64,000 nucleotides of DNA from Boesenbergia rotunda (lineage: Eukaryota; Streptophyta; Magnoliopsida; Zingiberales; Zingiberaceae), in contig JAGFNQ010009960.1 in assembly GCA_024364735.1 (NCBI GenBank), forward strand, positions 1 to 64,000, in the 5' to 3' direction. Below, in pieces: positions 36,503 to 47,020 of the stretch; the stretch's first letter is position 1, and the number at the start of each line of letters is the position of its first letter. The notes under the pieces are model-generated. The model did not search any database. It was not told the origin of the DNA and saw only the letters and a list, made by a program, of their open reading frames with translations. Position numbers and translations under genes: made by a program.

Positions 36503-37990
36503 ATCTCCCCCTTTTTGATTTATGGCAAGCCTAGTTCAAAAAGTTAAGTTTAGGTAAGCATGTAAAAACCTTAAATATTGTTCCCTCCTCCTGGAAGGAA
36601 AACTCCCCCTAGATTTTTCAAAAATTCGTGGGGTTAAGAGCTTTTGTTTGTACTTTGAAAAACTTAAGTTTTAGGTACTTGGAAATCTTTTGATAACTTA
36701 AGTTAAAAGTACATATCGATGATCTTAGAGTACTTAAAGGGTTTGAAGCCTTAAGTTTTAAGGTACTCAAACAGTTTTTTGAAGGTATTAACTTAAGTAC
36801 AGAAAACTTAAGTATTTAGTAAATTTTGAAAGACTTTTGTACATTTGAAAAACTTAAGTACTTAATAATTTTGAAAACTTAAGTACTTAATAATTTTGAA
36901 AACTTAAGCTTAAAATACTTATAGAAGTTAAAATTTGACAAGCTTAAGTAAGGAAATTTGAAAGGCTTGAGTACTTAGCAAAATTTTGAAGGCTTAAGTG
37001 AAAATTTTGACAAGCTTAAGTAAAAATTTTGAAAGCTTAAGAACTTAAGTACTTAGATAATAATTTGAAAAGGTTTTTGAAACGTTTAAGTACTTAGAAA
37101 AGCTTAAGTATTTTTGAAAGCTTTTTGAATAGAGGATAAGAAAATTTTGAAAACTTTTTGAATAAAGGATAGAGTTAAAAAATATTTGAGCAAAAAAAAT
37201 TATTTTACTCTCTCCTTTCCTATCTCTCCCCCTTTGCCATATATCAAAAACAGATAAATGTAGCAAACAAAATTACATAAAGGAAATAAGTAAGATTTTG
37301 CTGTACTGAACCAATTCATTATTAGATTTAAATCAAATCAGTCAATTTTCTTTGTAGGGACCTGTCTAACCCAATTAGCTACTTACTGCCTGTTATAAAC
37401 AGTAGCTTTTGCTAGGGTTAGTCAAGTTAAGTTTTCTGTTCAAGTTAGATTTTCTAAACTTGACACTTAACTTGATTGCTGTATAAGTTGTATTTAGTGC
37501 CCCAATTACTGCAGATGCACTGACTTAAAGCATCTTGAATTAAGGCAAAGACCTAAGCATCTAACCCATTCTAGGTTATCAATCAAAAGTACCCTAAGGT
37601 GCTTGTGAGATGCTGGCTTCTAAGTCTATAGGTGCATGCAGTTCTAGGGTTAGGGCCTATGCTAAGTCCATTTTCGAAAAAGCCCTAGTTTTGTAAGAGG
37701 GTAGTTTTGAAATAAAAATAAAACTAAGTCGAAAGTAAAAACTGATTTTAAAATTAAGTAAAACAGTTTTTCAAATTCTATTTTTAGAAACAATTTTGAA
37801 AAACAAGTAGAGCAGTAAGAGAAATAGAGTTAAACTATTCTACTGAGCACAATCCTAACTGCCTTCTAGTCAAATGCAATAAGTACTTAATTTCACAGTC
37901 AACATAGAAAACATAACATCCATACAGGTCAAACATAAGTCAACCCTACTCGGTAGGGGTAGTCAGATAGCTAATAGTACAACGCAGTAA
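36503..37990 (-). other. 3' tail with polypurine tract and CTTAAGTACTT repeats
   Basis: The reverse complement at 36503-36516 gives AAAAAGGGGGAG beside the LTR. At 36640-37160 the motif AACTTAAGTACTTA with TTTTGAAA recurs irregularly about 20 times. ORFs here are accidental. Confidence 0.75.
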
Positions 37991-37993
37991 GAT

Positions 37994-39236
37994 CTAAGAC
38001 GAGGGACCGGGATGATCAGATGGGCCCGGCTGCCATGCATCGAATCGTGCCATCATCTCAATGTATCGTGCATCTGCCACTTCTCGATCGCCTCTACGAG
38101 CGTCCATCTTCTCGATGTGATAGGCCTCGACCTCCTCTCGGAGACTCTGTATCTGTGTCTCTATACGCGTCACTCTCTCGTAGAGTGTCGGTGGAGCGGG
38201 CTCGTCTATATGGGCTCGGGCTGCTGCCGCTACATCTGCGACGTCGAACTCAACCTCCTCGTCTGAATCGATGTGGGGAGCTCCTCTCTGACGTCTCCAG
38301 GATAGGACCCCGGTACCGGACACCTCTATACCTGCTAGGGTGAAGTTTCTATAGCCTATTTCATCGTAATCGGTTAGATCGGCCATCTCTCCCTCGGTAA
38401 TGTTCCTACCATGGTGATGTAATAAGGACGTGATGATGTGGCAGTAGGGTATCCGTGCCCGCCCTTGCGTGGTCACACTGGATGCGTGTAGGATAGTGTG
38501 AAACATGTGAAGTCCTATATCAATATCTAGCTGGTGAATCAAGGCGTACAGGAGAAAGGTATGGAATGGTCGCATAGTGGTGACGTCCCTGGTGGATAAT
38601 GGCAGAATACATCGGACTAAGACCCTATATAGAGCGTAGTCCTGGACCTCTAAGTCGACAGACTGAAATCGTCTGGCCACTGGTTGCCTAAAGAAGTATG
38701 AGTGTAATGTATCTAAGGTGATGTGAGAGTAGGGAGTATCAAAGGGAGGCTCCCTAGGAGGGTAACAACAGAAGGTGGACTGCGAGTGTCGTAGTCCTAA
38801 AAATCGGTTCAGTAATGTTGGTGTGATAGTTAAGGGAATTCCTTGAACCATGGTGGAGAACATGAGATTATCCTGTCTAATTATGTTATTGTAAAATTCT
38901 GCACACAAGGATATATTGACTGGATGGGTGCAGAATACGAGATTGTCAAGTTGGTAAAAGTTTATGACATTTATTGCTAAGGGACAGGATTGGGTGAAAA
39001 ATTGTCTATTCAAGTAGCTCGTCTTGATAGGTTTATAGGTGGTACGAGCGAACTTATTACACAATTCTAAATTCGGAAACCTAGGATCAGGACTAGGTTG
39101 GGTACCGGGTTCTGCCTGGTTTGGTCGGCGTCTTCTAAGAGAAAGAATATACACTTTAAAGAGAGTATGCATGCAATGAAAAATTGAAAAGAAATTAACT
39201 TAATTAAAAATTATACCGGGTTGCTCGGGAAGGCAT
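37994..39236 (-). CDS. Env-position ORF of SIRE family 2, spliced, intact, 386 aa
   Basis: Exon 1 (39217-39236, 20 bp) encodes MPSRAT plus two bases. A donor GTATAA follows, then an 82-bp intron, and exon 2 (37994-39134) starts after CTCTTAG. The 1161 bp read without a stop. Residues about 60-110 resemble the EFYNNI...LNRFLGL block of plant transposon proteins (PF20167, from memory). Next come a CILPLSTRDVTTMRPFHTFL segment and an HII-containing segment. The tail has Asp/Glu clusters and a coiled-coil-like stretch (ERVTRIETQIQSLREEVEAY). No signal peptide or membrane helix is visible, so a viral-type envelope role is not supported. It lies downstream of its own palindromes and TATA box, and pol is absent. 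The function is unknown. Confidence 0.8.
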
Positions 39237-39355
39237 TGTTGAAGATGAGAGCTTGAGAGGGTTGCAAGATTTCTTGGAAAGTAGAAAGTTGAGGAGAAGG
39301 AGTGGTTTGTGTGTGAAGAGAAGAAGGGGAAGGGAGCCCCTTTTTATAGGCAGCT
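39237..39355 (-). promoter_or_regulatory. Internal promoter of the env-position gene: TATA box and leader
   Basis: On the minus strand, CCTATAAAAAGG lies at 39339-39350, 104 bases or more upstream of the ATG at 39236. The intervening leader is CT-rich. Immediately upstream of the TATA box is a GGGCGCCC array, the same order as in this element's LTRs. Confidence 0.6.
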
Positions 39356-39635
39356 TCGGGCGCCCTTTATTGGGAGGGCGCCCTGCCTGGCGAGGGCGCC
39401 TTGACCAGGTTGCAGCTGTCTTTAGGCAGCTTTCGGCCCCTGAAGGACACTGGCGAGGGTGCCCTGCCTGACGAGGGCGCCCTAGCCAGAGCTGAGCTGC
39501 CTTTGGGCAGCTTTTAACCATTAAAGGGGTATACGGAGGCGCCCTGGAGCACCAGGGCGCCCTAGTCAGCCTGCAGTGGCTGAGGACCTTTTTGACCAGA
39601 CTTGGGGCGCCCGCGTGGGTTTAGGCGCCCTAAGG
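39356..39635 (-). repeat. Internal GGGCGCCC palindrome array
   Basis: About nine copies of GGGCGCCC or AGGCGCCC, often as pairs such as GAGGGCGCCCTGCCTGGCGA. It is the same motif as in LTR regions 35560-35910 and 42608-42930. Confidence 0.85.
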
Positions 39636-39757
39636 ACTAACTTTTGACCCTAAGGTAGTGTATTTGACCAGATTTGACCTGGTTTGAGTGTTTTGACCAT
39701 GGTTTGTCTACATTGACAATGGTTTGACTACTTTGACCATAGTTTGACTACTTTATT
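39592..39757 (-). promoter_or_regulatory. Cluster of nine TTGAC (W-box-like) motifs
   Basis: Nine TTGAC cores occur within 165 bp; eight are TTGACC or TTGACT, the WRKY binding consensus. They arise from a loose repeat of TTTGACCATGGTTTGACTAC. The cluster sits immediately upstream (in element sense) of the internal palindromes and TATA box. Factor binding is inferred only. Confidence 0.45.
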
Positions 39758-40338
39758 TCAGTGTTAAATGTTTGATAAAATGCAAATGAATTTTTACTAA
39801 GTTTGTTGTCTCACCCAGTCTACGGTTTTCAATCACGTTAACCTTATAGGTTTTGTGAGACAAGTTTTGATAATTTTGAAAGTTTATTTTGAAAATAATT
39901 AAATTTTGAAAAGAGGTTTAAATCTACAAATAACTGAATTTTTGTGTTAGATTCGAATTTGACAAAAAATAATTTGAATTTGAATTTCAAAAATTGGCTT
40001 CCAGGTCTTGGCGAGGCACTAGGCCTTCTTTGGCCGTAGCCTTATGGGATCATCCACCCTTTCCTTGACAAAGCCTTTTAATGAAATTTCATTTTCAAAA
40101 TTATTCTTTGAAAAATTTCTGGTCTAACTAGTTTGGGTCTTGGATCGGTAGCTTCGGCTAGTTCCGCCAAATTGGCTTCCCTAACATACTATCATCTCAC
40201 CTCCACCCAATACTATGTTGTCAAGTTTCAATTAAGTGTGTTCAGTCCTTATACTAACCATTTCTAATTTTAAGCATGGTAAATTGCAGAAATTTAAATA
40301 AACATTCAATCAAGCAATTTGCAATCAAGAATTAAGTT
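39758..40338 (-). other. Non-coding spacer between gag and the internal promoter
   Basis: No protease, integrase, reverse transcriptase or RNase H motif is readable on the minus strand. This is where pol would be expected. Confidence 0.65.
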
Positions 40339-41990
40339 TTATCTAACAATAAATATTGTTTTCAGTTTGGCTCCCCCTGGACTAAAGCCACGGTGATGGT
40401 TAGGCAAGATGTGAATCTTGTCCTTGGGGATCCAATATTGATTTGATCCAGTTGGTTTGTTCAGGTATAGTTTAGGTACCCATGCCTGAACTTTACCTCT
40501 GGACTGATTCAGTACAGCAAAATAAGTTCTTTGTCGGGATTTGGTTCTATAGCCAAGTCCGGATCGATTTAGAACTGACTTCTGTTTCCCAAGAATCATG
40601 TCAAGATTTTTGGAACCAGATGTAAATCGTTCTAAAGCTGATCTAAGATCCTTGACCTGAGTTTTCAGGGAGGAGTTCTCCATTTCAAGTTTTTCAACTT
40701 GAGTAGGAGTTCCTTCCTGAACCTTCTCGGTTAAGGGTTTAGAGTTAGCTCCCTCTTTCAGGAGTTTTACTTCCTGTCGGAGGGATTCGACTCGGAGTTT
40801 GGCTTTTGCCAAATCTCGAGAAAGAAATGAAATTAGTTCACCTAATTGACATCTATTGAAACCAGTTACCTTAATTTCGTCGTCTTCTGTAAAGGTCAGC
40901 TCGCCCTCGTCCTGTTCTGATTCTGACTCAGTCTCGACTTTCTCTGAGGCGGTCAGGGCTAGTAGGTTTGATTGGGGTGCTTCCTCTTCTTCTTCTGAGG
41001 AAGATTCGTCCCAGGTTGCTTGGAATGCCTTTTTCCTTCTTGTCTTCTTAGACTCCTTCAGATTTGGACATTCTGTCTTGTAGTGGCCCTTCTTCTTGCA
41101 CTCGTAGCAGGTTACGTTGGGCTTGTGTTTGTCATTTGCTGGTTCAGCTGGTTCGTCCTTTCTTCGGCTTGTCCTCCGTGTGTTGGCTTGGTTTTTCAAT
41201 TTTTTGTAGTAGCTTCGGGCCAGTCGGACCAGCTCAGATTGATCTCCTTCTTCATCTTCTGCGTCTGAGTCAGAGTTGGGCTCGAGTTCAGGTTGAGGTT
41301 TCTTCTTTGTTGATTTTCCAGTTTTTCCTGCAAAAAAGGCAATACTCTTCTCGGCCATATTGCAGTTAGTCTGCTCATGAAGTTCTAGCTCAGAAAATAA
41401 TTCATCTAATTTAATTTTAGAGAGATCCCTTGAAGCCTTGTATGCATCTACCATAGATGCCCACAAGGTATTTCTAGGGAAGGCGTTTAGGGCATACCTT
41501 ATTAGGTCACGGTTTTCAACCTTGTGACCTATCGTGTGAAGACCGTTCATCAATTCTTGGATGCGTGCGTGGAGTTGGGCTGCTGTTTCGTTGTCTGCCA
41601 TCTTGATGGTGTAGAGTTTGTTCAGAAGCAGATCCCTCTTGCTGATCCGAGTATCTGATGTTCCTTCGTGCAGCTCGATCAATTTTGCCCACAGCTCCTT
41701 GGCACTGTTGAAGGGGCCCACTCAGTTCAGCTCTTCCTTTGTCAGCCCGCATTGGAGAGTCTGAGTTGCTTTTGCGTCGGCTTCTATTTTTCGTTTTAGA
41801 GCGGTGTCCCACTCTGTGTAGCTTTGAGGAAGTCCATTGGCGCTTTTGGGGATCTCCAGACCGGACTGGATAATGATCCATATGTCCACCTGAGTTTTCA
41901 GGTGGACCTCCATACGACTTTTCAGTAGGAAAAATCTTCTCCACTGAAAAGTGGAGGTCTGGCGGTGCTAAATCCCTCTTGCATGGCCAT
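40339..41990 (-). pseudogene. Copia gag with zinc knuckle, SIRE family 2, two lesions
   Basis: ATG at 41990 gives MAMQEGFSTARPP. A one-base deletion near 41925 and a TGA at about 41719-41721 break the N-terminal third; from 41718 the frame is open for 460 codons. Blocks: UBN2-type capsid (AKELWAKLIELHEGTSDTR, RDLIRYALNAFPRN), a Lys/Glu linker, zinc knuckle CYECKKKGHYKTEC (C-x2-C-x4-H-x4-C) near residue 295 of the whole gag, an acidic stretch, a coiled coil and a gag-pol-like end with QAWVPKLYLNKPTG. Gag packages element RNA. It is closely related to the fragment at 50055-50576. Confidence 0.88.
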
Positions 41991-42171
41991 TTGGTCTGTA
42001 AAAGAAAACTAACAAAAAGAATCTCCCAAGACTTGGTCTTGGATTAGTAGTGCGGGATAAGGATAATAAAATTTAAAAAAAAATTTGGAAAAAAAAAATC
42101 GAATTAGAAAAAGAAATAAGAATCCGAAAAAAAAATTTCAAACTGGTGGTTGCAGCAAGTTTGAACTTCCC

Positions 42172-42183
42172 GCTCTGATACCA
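42172..42183 (-). other. Primer-binding site, initiator tRNA-Met
   Basis: The reverse complement TGGTATCAGAGC is a perfect match to the tRNA-iMet 3' end, two bases from the LTR at 42186. Confidence 0.92.
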
Positions 42184-42185
42184 CT

Positions 42186-43529
42186 TGTTGGATTGTGAGA
42201 ACCGATAGAGGGGGGGTGAATATCGAAAAACTTTCGGATTTATGGAGAGAGCAATTTGCACAGTGGAAAGAAACAAAACACGCGAACACAGTACTTTTTT
42301 ACTTGGTTCGGAGCCTAGGTCGACTCCTACTCCAAGGCCCACGATCGTTGATCGTTTACTTTGGGCAATTCTATATGAGCGCAAAATCAGTTTACAAGAA
42401 TAGATTTACAAGTATAGTACCATAAACTTTTAAACAAAAAAACTCTTCTTTTACCGACGTCCGGTTGTAGGTTGACTTTCCGGAGCAGCGGGACGTCGTC
42501 GGCTCGAGTTGGGCAGTTTCCAGAGCAAGGCGTGAGCACAGAAGAGCGTGGAAGCGTTGGTTCGAAGTTGTTGTGGAAAGCTTGGGCGTTGGGTGCTATT
42601 TATAGTACCTCGGGGCGCCCTAGACGTCGGGGGCGCCCTGCCACGTGTCAACCGATCCGGTTTTAGCTCGGTCAAGCGTTATCCCATCCGAATAGGGATA
42701 ACTTTGACTCTGGGGGCACCCTGGTCGCAGAGGGCGCCCTGCTTGACTTCTTCCGTGCAAATTCTCGGCTGGATAAGGGTGACGCTTCGCAAGCTTGGGC
42801 GCGGGGCGCCTTGGCTGCTAAGGGCGCCCTGGCTGCTGAGGGCGCCCTGCCCAGTAAGCAGCCGAAGCCTTTTTTGCTTCATTTGTTTCTGGTTCACCTT
42901 AGGGGCGCCCTGGACACTCAGGGCGCCCTGCTCAGCTATTGCCTCACTCCTTTAAGGCTCTCTGAGTTGCAGACACACGTTCCTTCGGTCCTGCATCTAG
43001 GGTTAGTCCAAAAAACAATTAATTATTAGTTTATACAGCCTTAGCTGTCTTGGTTCTGACTTTGGTCTCCAAATTGGAGCCTTAGGTCGAACCGACGCCT
43101 ACTGTTCCCTCGACGGGGAACGTGTCCTCACCTACTCCTCTCGGGAGAATTTACCTGATGCCAACCGTTCCTTTGGTTAGACTTTTGCCTGGCGGTCCTT
43201 TGCCAGGGCTTGGATGCCGAGCTATCCTTCGCCCGGTGCCTAGCATTCCTTCGCTAGGGCTTCAGTCCCAAGCTGTCCTTCGCCTGGCGCCTAGCAGTCC
43301 TTTGCTAGGGCTTTTTACCCTGGCATTCCTTCGCCAGTGCCTAGCAGCCTAGCAGCCCTTCGCTAGGGCTTTTTACCCTGGCATTCCTTCGCCAGTGCCT
43401 AGCAGTCCTTCGCTAGGGCTTTTCCTGCACACTAGAGTGACTTGTTAGAAAAACAAGTAAGACTTAACTTTTGAACTCTGTTGCCATTATCAAAACACAG
43501 GTTTGACTTTGGTACATTCTGTACCAACA
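42186..43529 (-). repeat. 5' LTR of family-2 element (1344 bp)
   Basis: Starts TGTTGGATTGTGAG, ends CTGTACCAACA. It is near-identical to 35127-36502 apart from two fewer 18-bp units. TATA box CTATAAATAG (reverse complement) at 42596-42605; GGGCGCCC palindromes at 42612-42932. Confidence 0.93.
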
Positions 43530-44080
43530 GGATCCACCATCGATGACCACAAGGCATTCCTAGGAAAGGACTTGAGTACATACCTTACGAGGTCATGGTT
43601 CTCGACCTTCTCATCAATCGAGTGCAAGCCGTAAAGGATCTCTTTGAACCGACCATGAAGCTCGCTCACGGTTTCACTTTCTTTCATGGAAAGATTCTGG
43701 AGTTGGTTGAGAAAGAGATCCCTCTTCGCTATCCGGGAGTCTTGAGTGCCTTCATGTAGCTCTATGAGCTTGTTCCACAGATCTTGGGCACTTGAGAAGG
43801 GACCAACCTTAATGAGTTGATCCTTGGTCATCCCACACTGCAGAGTGACTACTGCCTTGGCATCTGCCTCTCCTTTTCTTGTTTGTTCTGCTGACCATCT
43901 TGATGACTCAAGCTCCTAGCCCTCAGCATCCTTTGGAGGAGTGAATCCCTCCATGACTGAGAACCACATGCCAATGTCAGCTTTCAAATAATACTCCATT
44001 CGACTTCTCCAATACTGGAAATTGGCTCCATCAAAGAAGAGTGGACGGTTGGTGCTGAATCCTTCTCCTCTCAAAGCCAT
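43530..44080 (-). pseudogene. Copia gag N-terminal fragment
   Basis: ATG at 44080 (MALRGEGFSTNRP). One TAG lies near 43918. The frame is otherwise open through QDLWNKLIELHEGTQDSR and RDLFLNQLQNLSMKESETVS, and cut after SSMVD by the LTR at 43529. It is very similar to 29320-29857. Confidence 0.85.
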
Positions 44081-44136
44081 CTTCTTGCTCTTAGGGTGTT
44101 AATCCGGTTGAAAGAGCACTAGGCTCTGATACCACT

Positions 44137-46046
44137 TGTTAGGATTATGGGATGGCTAGAGAGGGGAGGGTGTGAATAGCCACCCACCAAAACTCGCATC
44201 TTCCTGCCCTCAGATTAGCAGTGGAAAACAAACAAACAGAAAGAAAGACAAACAGAGACTAACACAAGTGTTTACAAGGTTCGGGGATAACTTGCCCTTA
44301 CTCCTTGGCGTGCCCGTGAGGTGGGTGATCCCTTGATCTTCGGCAGATCAGGCCCCGGAGTGAATCTGGCTAAAAACTTCCTCCTTCTCGGTGGAGTAAC
44401 CTCTCCACAACCGTCTCAGAAGTATATCAAATGAAGCACAAGAGACTAGAGAAGGAAGCTTACACAACATATGCACAACACACACTAGTAGTAAGAAGAA
44501 AGATCAAGCAAGAAGCAAGTCGCAGAGAACACCAACAACTCAACAGCAAAACCCTTCGCTTCGTTGTTCTGTTTTCTTTATTTTTCACTGCTTTGCCAAC
44601 TTCTTCTTCTTAAGCTTTTCTTCTACACAGCTACAGGCGTCGTCACCCACTGCACACACACAGGCGTCGTCACCCACTGACCCCTTCTGAGCTCGTAGCA
44701 TACTGAAGTCATCCTCTTCAGCTATCCTCTTCAACTGCAGCTTCAGGTCAGGTGCCGTTGAAACCTGCAAATGTGTATCAAACAAAATAGCCCCAGGGAA
44801 AGTCACCCTGGACCCATCTTCTTGCTCCTTCATTTGACTTTCAAAGCTCTATGTTATTTGCACACTTATAGATTCATTAGCGAGGCAAATCAGAACTACG
44901 CTGACAACAATTTGAATTAAAGTTCAGAGGTGTTGATCGGTCACCTTGACCAATCAGACAACCTCCTGACCAATCAGACTCTATCCTGATTGATTGAGTG
45001 ATGTTCTGATCGGTCTCATTGATCGATCAGAGGCCATGGGATCGGTTACAAGACCGATCTCTTAAACTCACTGGAATTCAATCAAAGCAACTGATCGGCG
45101 GTCAAGGTGACCGATTAGGCAAGTTCCTGATCAGTCAAGACTGATCAGCCACATTCCTGACCAATCAGGATCCATCCTGATCGGTCCAGGGCCTATTCTG
45201 ATCGGTCAAACTTACCGATCAGAGATTCTTCTGATCTTTCTGTGACCACACAGAATGTTTTCTGATCGGTCACCAGACCGCTCAAAAAACCTTCTGTTTC
45301 CTCAGAAGCTTTCTGGATCGGTCAATAGACCGATTAGAGATCCTGGATCGGACTTGTGACCGATCTACTATCAAGAGAGTTTATGCCAACTCCCTGATCG
45401 GATTTCAGACTGATACAGCCAATCATTTAGACCCTGAGTCCAGAGAACTGGCTCCCTTACCCTCTCTGACTCAGTCTGGTCCGGAGAACGAGCTACCGAG
45501 CTCTCTCCGACTTATCCCAGTCCAAAGAACGACCTACCGAGCCCTCTCTAACCAAAGTCCGAAGAATGAGCTACCGAGCCCTCTCCGACTCATCTCGGTC
45601 CAGAGAACGAGCTACCGAGCCCTCTCTGACCAGAGTCCGGAGAATGAGCTACCGAGCACTCTTTGACTCATCCCGGTCCAGAGAACGAGCTACCGAGCCC
45701 TCTCTGACCAGAGTTCGGAGAACGAGCTACCGAGCCCTCTCCGACTCATTTCGGTCCAGAGAACGAGCTACCGAGCCCTCTCTGACCAGAGTCCGAAGAA
45801 CAATCTACCGAGCTCTCTCCGACTCATCTCGGTCCAGAGAACGAGCTACTGAGCCCTCTCTGACCAGAGTCCGGAGAACGAGCTACTGAGCCCTCTCCGA
45901 CTCATCTCGGTCCAGAGAACGAGCTACCGAACCCTCTCTGACCAGAACACTTAATCCGAACTTAAATATCTGATCTCATTTCTCACTCAACCGAACTTAA
46001 ATCGGTGTCAACATCAAAACAACAATTAGGTCAGACTGCATCAACA
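44137..46046 (-). repeat. 5' LTR, SIRE family 1 (1910 bp)
   Basis: Ends TGTTAGGATTATGG and GCATCAACA. GATCGGTC palindromes occupy 44935-45415. The GAACGAGCTACCGAGCCCTC array (45480-45935) is the longest of the three minus-strand copies, with about 13 units. A 107-codon open frame within it is a by-product of the repeat. Confidence 0.9.
45480..45935 (-). repeat. U3 tandem array, unit GAACGAGCTACCGAGCCCTC
   Basis: About 13 units of 31-38 bp alternating between TCCGGAGAACGAG... and GTCCAGAGAACGAG.... Each unit starts CGGAGA or CAGAGA and ends TCTCCG or TCTCTG, so each is hairpin-like. Confidence 0.88.
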
Positions 46047-47020
46047 AAATATATTTTTGAATATAATTTTTTAATACCAAACTATTTAAAAATTAAATTT
46101 AGATAAAAAATCTCTGGTTTTGATATATTAATTTAAATTGATATTTGAGAGCACTTATAAATTCAGAAGAAGTAGACGAACACGTAGGAACCGATTTCGT
46201 GTAATTCTGATATCTCTAGGTAGGGTTTCAGACTTAATTTATTATTTATAATTAATTTTAATTCTGGGATGAATTCTGGATTCGTCCCAAATTCTGGGAT
46301 GAATCTGTATATTCGTCCAAATTTGTCAACGAATCTATGGATTTGTCCCAAAATCTAGGACGAATCGGAAGATTCGCCCCAAAATCTAGGACGAATCCTG
46401 GATTCGTCCCATAATTAAAATTAATTATAAATAATAAACTTAGTCTGAAACCCTACCTAGAGATATCAGAATTACACGAAGTCGGTTCCTACGTGTTCGT
46501 TCCCTTTTGTTGATAATATAGATATCCTCATACATCATATTTTGATCAAATTAATATATTTTGTTTTCAAAGTTAAGTTAAACATGTAAATGTTTTAATA
46601 TATGTTAGATTTACAAATTAACGTCAGAGAGTGTTATGAATGATATGCAACTAGTTTTATTATGAATGATATGCAACTAGTTTTATGTATTTGTATAGCT
46701 CTTCTGATTATAAAAATGTTATCAAATTTTATTAAGATAAAATATGTTTGTGGATGTGATTTTTTTAACACGAAACTATTTAAAAAATTATTTTCGGATA
46801 AAAAATCATTGGTTTCGATATATTATTTGAAATTTATATTTGAGAGCATTTAAAAATTCAGGAGAAGTTGATGAACACGTAGGAATTGATTTCGTATAAT
46901 TTCGATATCTCTAGGTAGGATTTCGGACTCAGTTTACTTATTTATAGTTAATTTTAATTCTGGGACAAATCTATGAATTCGTCCTAGATTTGGCGACGAA
47001 TTTTGGATTCGTCCCAGAAT
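46047..47020. repeat. Direct and inverted duplications in CACTA subterminal region
   Basis: The sequences at 46050-46330 and 46740-47020 are direct copies (shared CAAACTATTTAAAAA-like and GAACACGTAGGAA...GATATCTCTAGGTAG). Within the first copy, 46179-46290 is inverted at 46387-46501 with few mismatches, giving a strong hairpin enclosing GGACGAAT motifs. Confidence 0.75.

Larger units (their letters stand above)
35127..43529 (-). mobile_element. SIRE-like Copia element, family 2, minus strand, lacking pol
   Basis: LTRs at 35127-36502 and 42186-43529 bracket a 5.7-kb interior. Right to left it holds the primer site, gag (40339-41990), a spacer with TTGAC repeats, GGGCGCCC palindromes with a TATA box, a spliced intact env-position ORF (37994-39236), an AT-rich tail and a polypurine tract. 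No protease, integrase or reverse transcriptase lies between gag and the ORF. The flanking five bases (GATTG left, GGATC right) do not match, so one flank was probably rearranged after insertion. Confidence 0.9.
43530..46046 (-). mobile_element. SIRE family-1 element, truncated (gag start, primer site, 5' LTR)
   Basis: Reading right to left: LTR 44137-46046, primer site TGGTATCAGAGC at 44123-44134, leader, gag from 44080. Gag stops abruptly at 43530, where the family-2 LTR begins. The remainder of this element is not found to the left of that element, so it was lost. The right flank is AAATA. Confidence 0.85.

Noticed and set aside
37045..37266. Ser/Phe/Lys-rich minus frame
   Set aside because: It is a product of the CTTAAGTACTT repeats in the 3' tail of the retrotransposon.
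37994..39236. Calling the env-position ORF a viral envelope gene
   Set aside because: No signal peptide, transmembrane helix or cleavage site is visible; only its position resembles env.
45480..45935. A 107-codon open frame and regularly spaced repeats, superficially CRISPR-like
   Set aside because: The frame follows from the tandem unit. Spacers are not unique and there are no cas genes; this is LTR U3 in a plant element.
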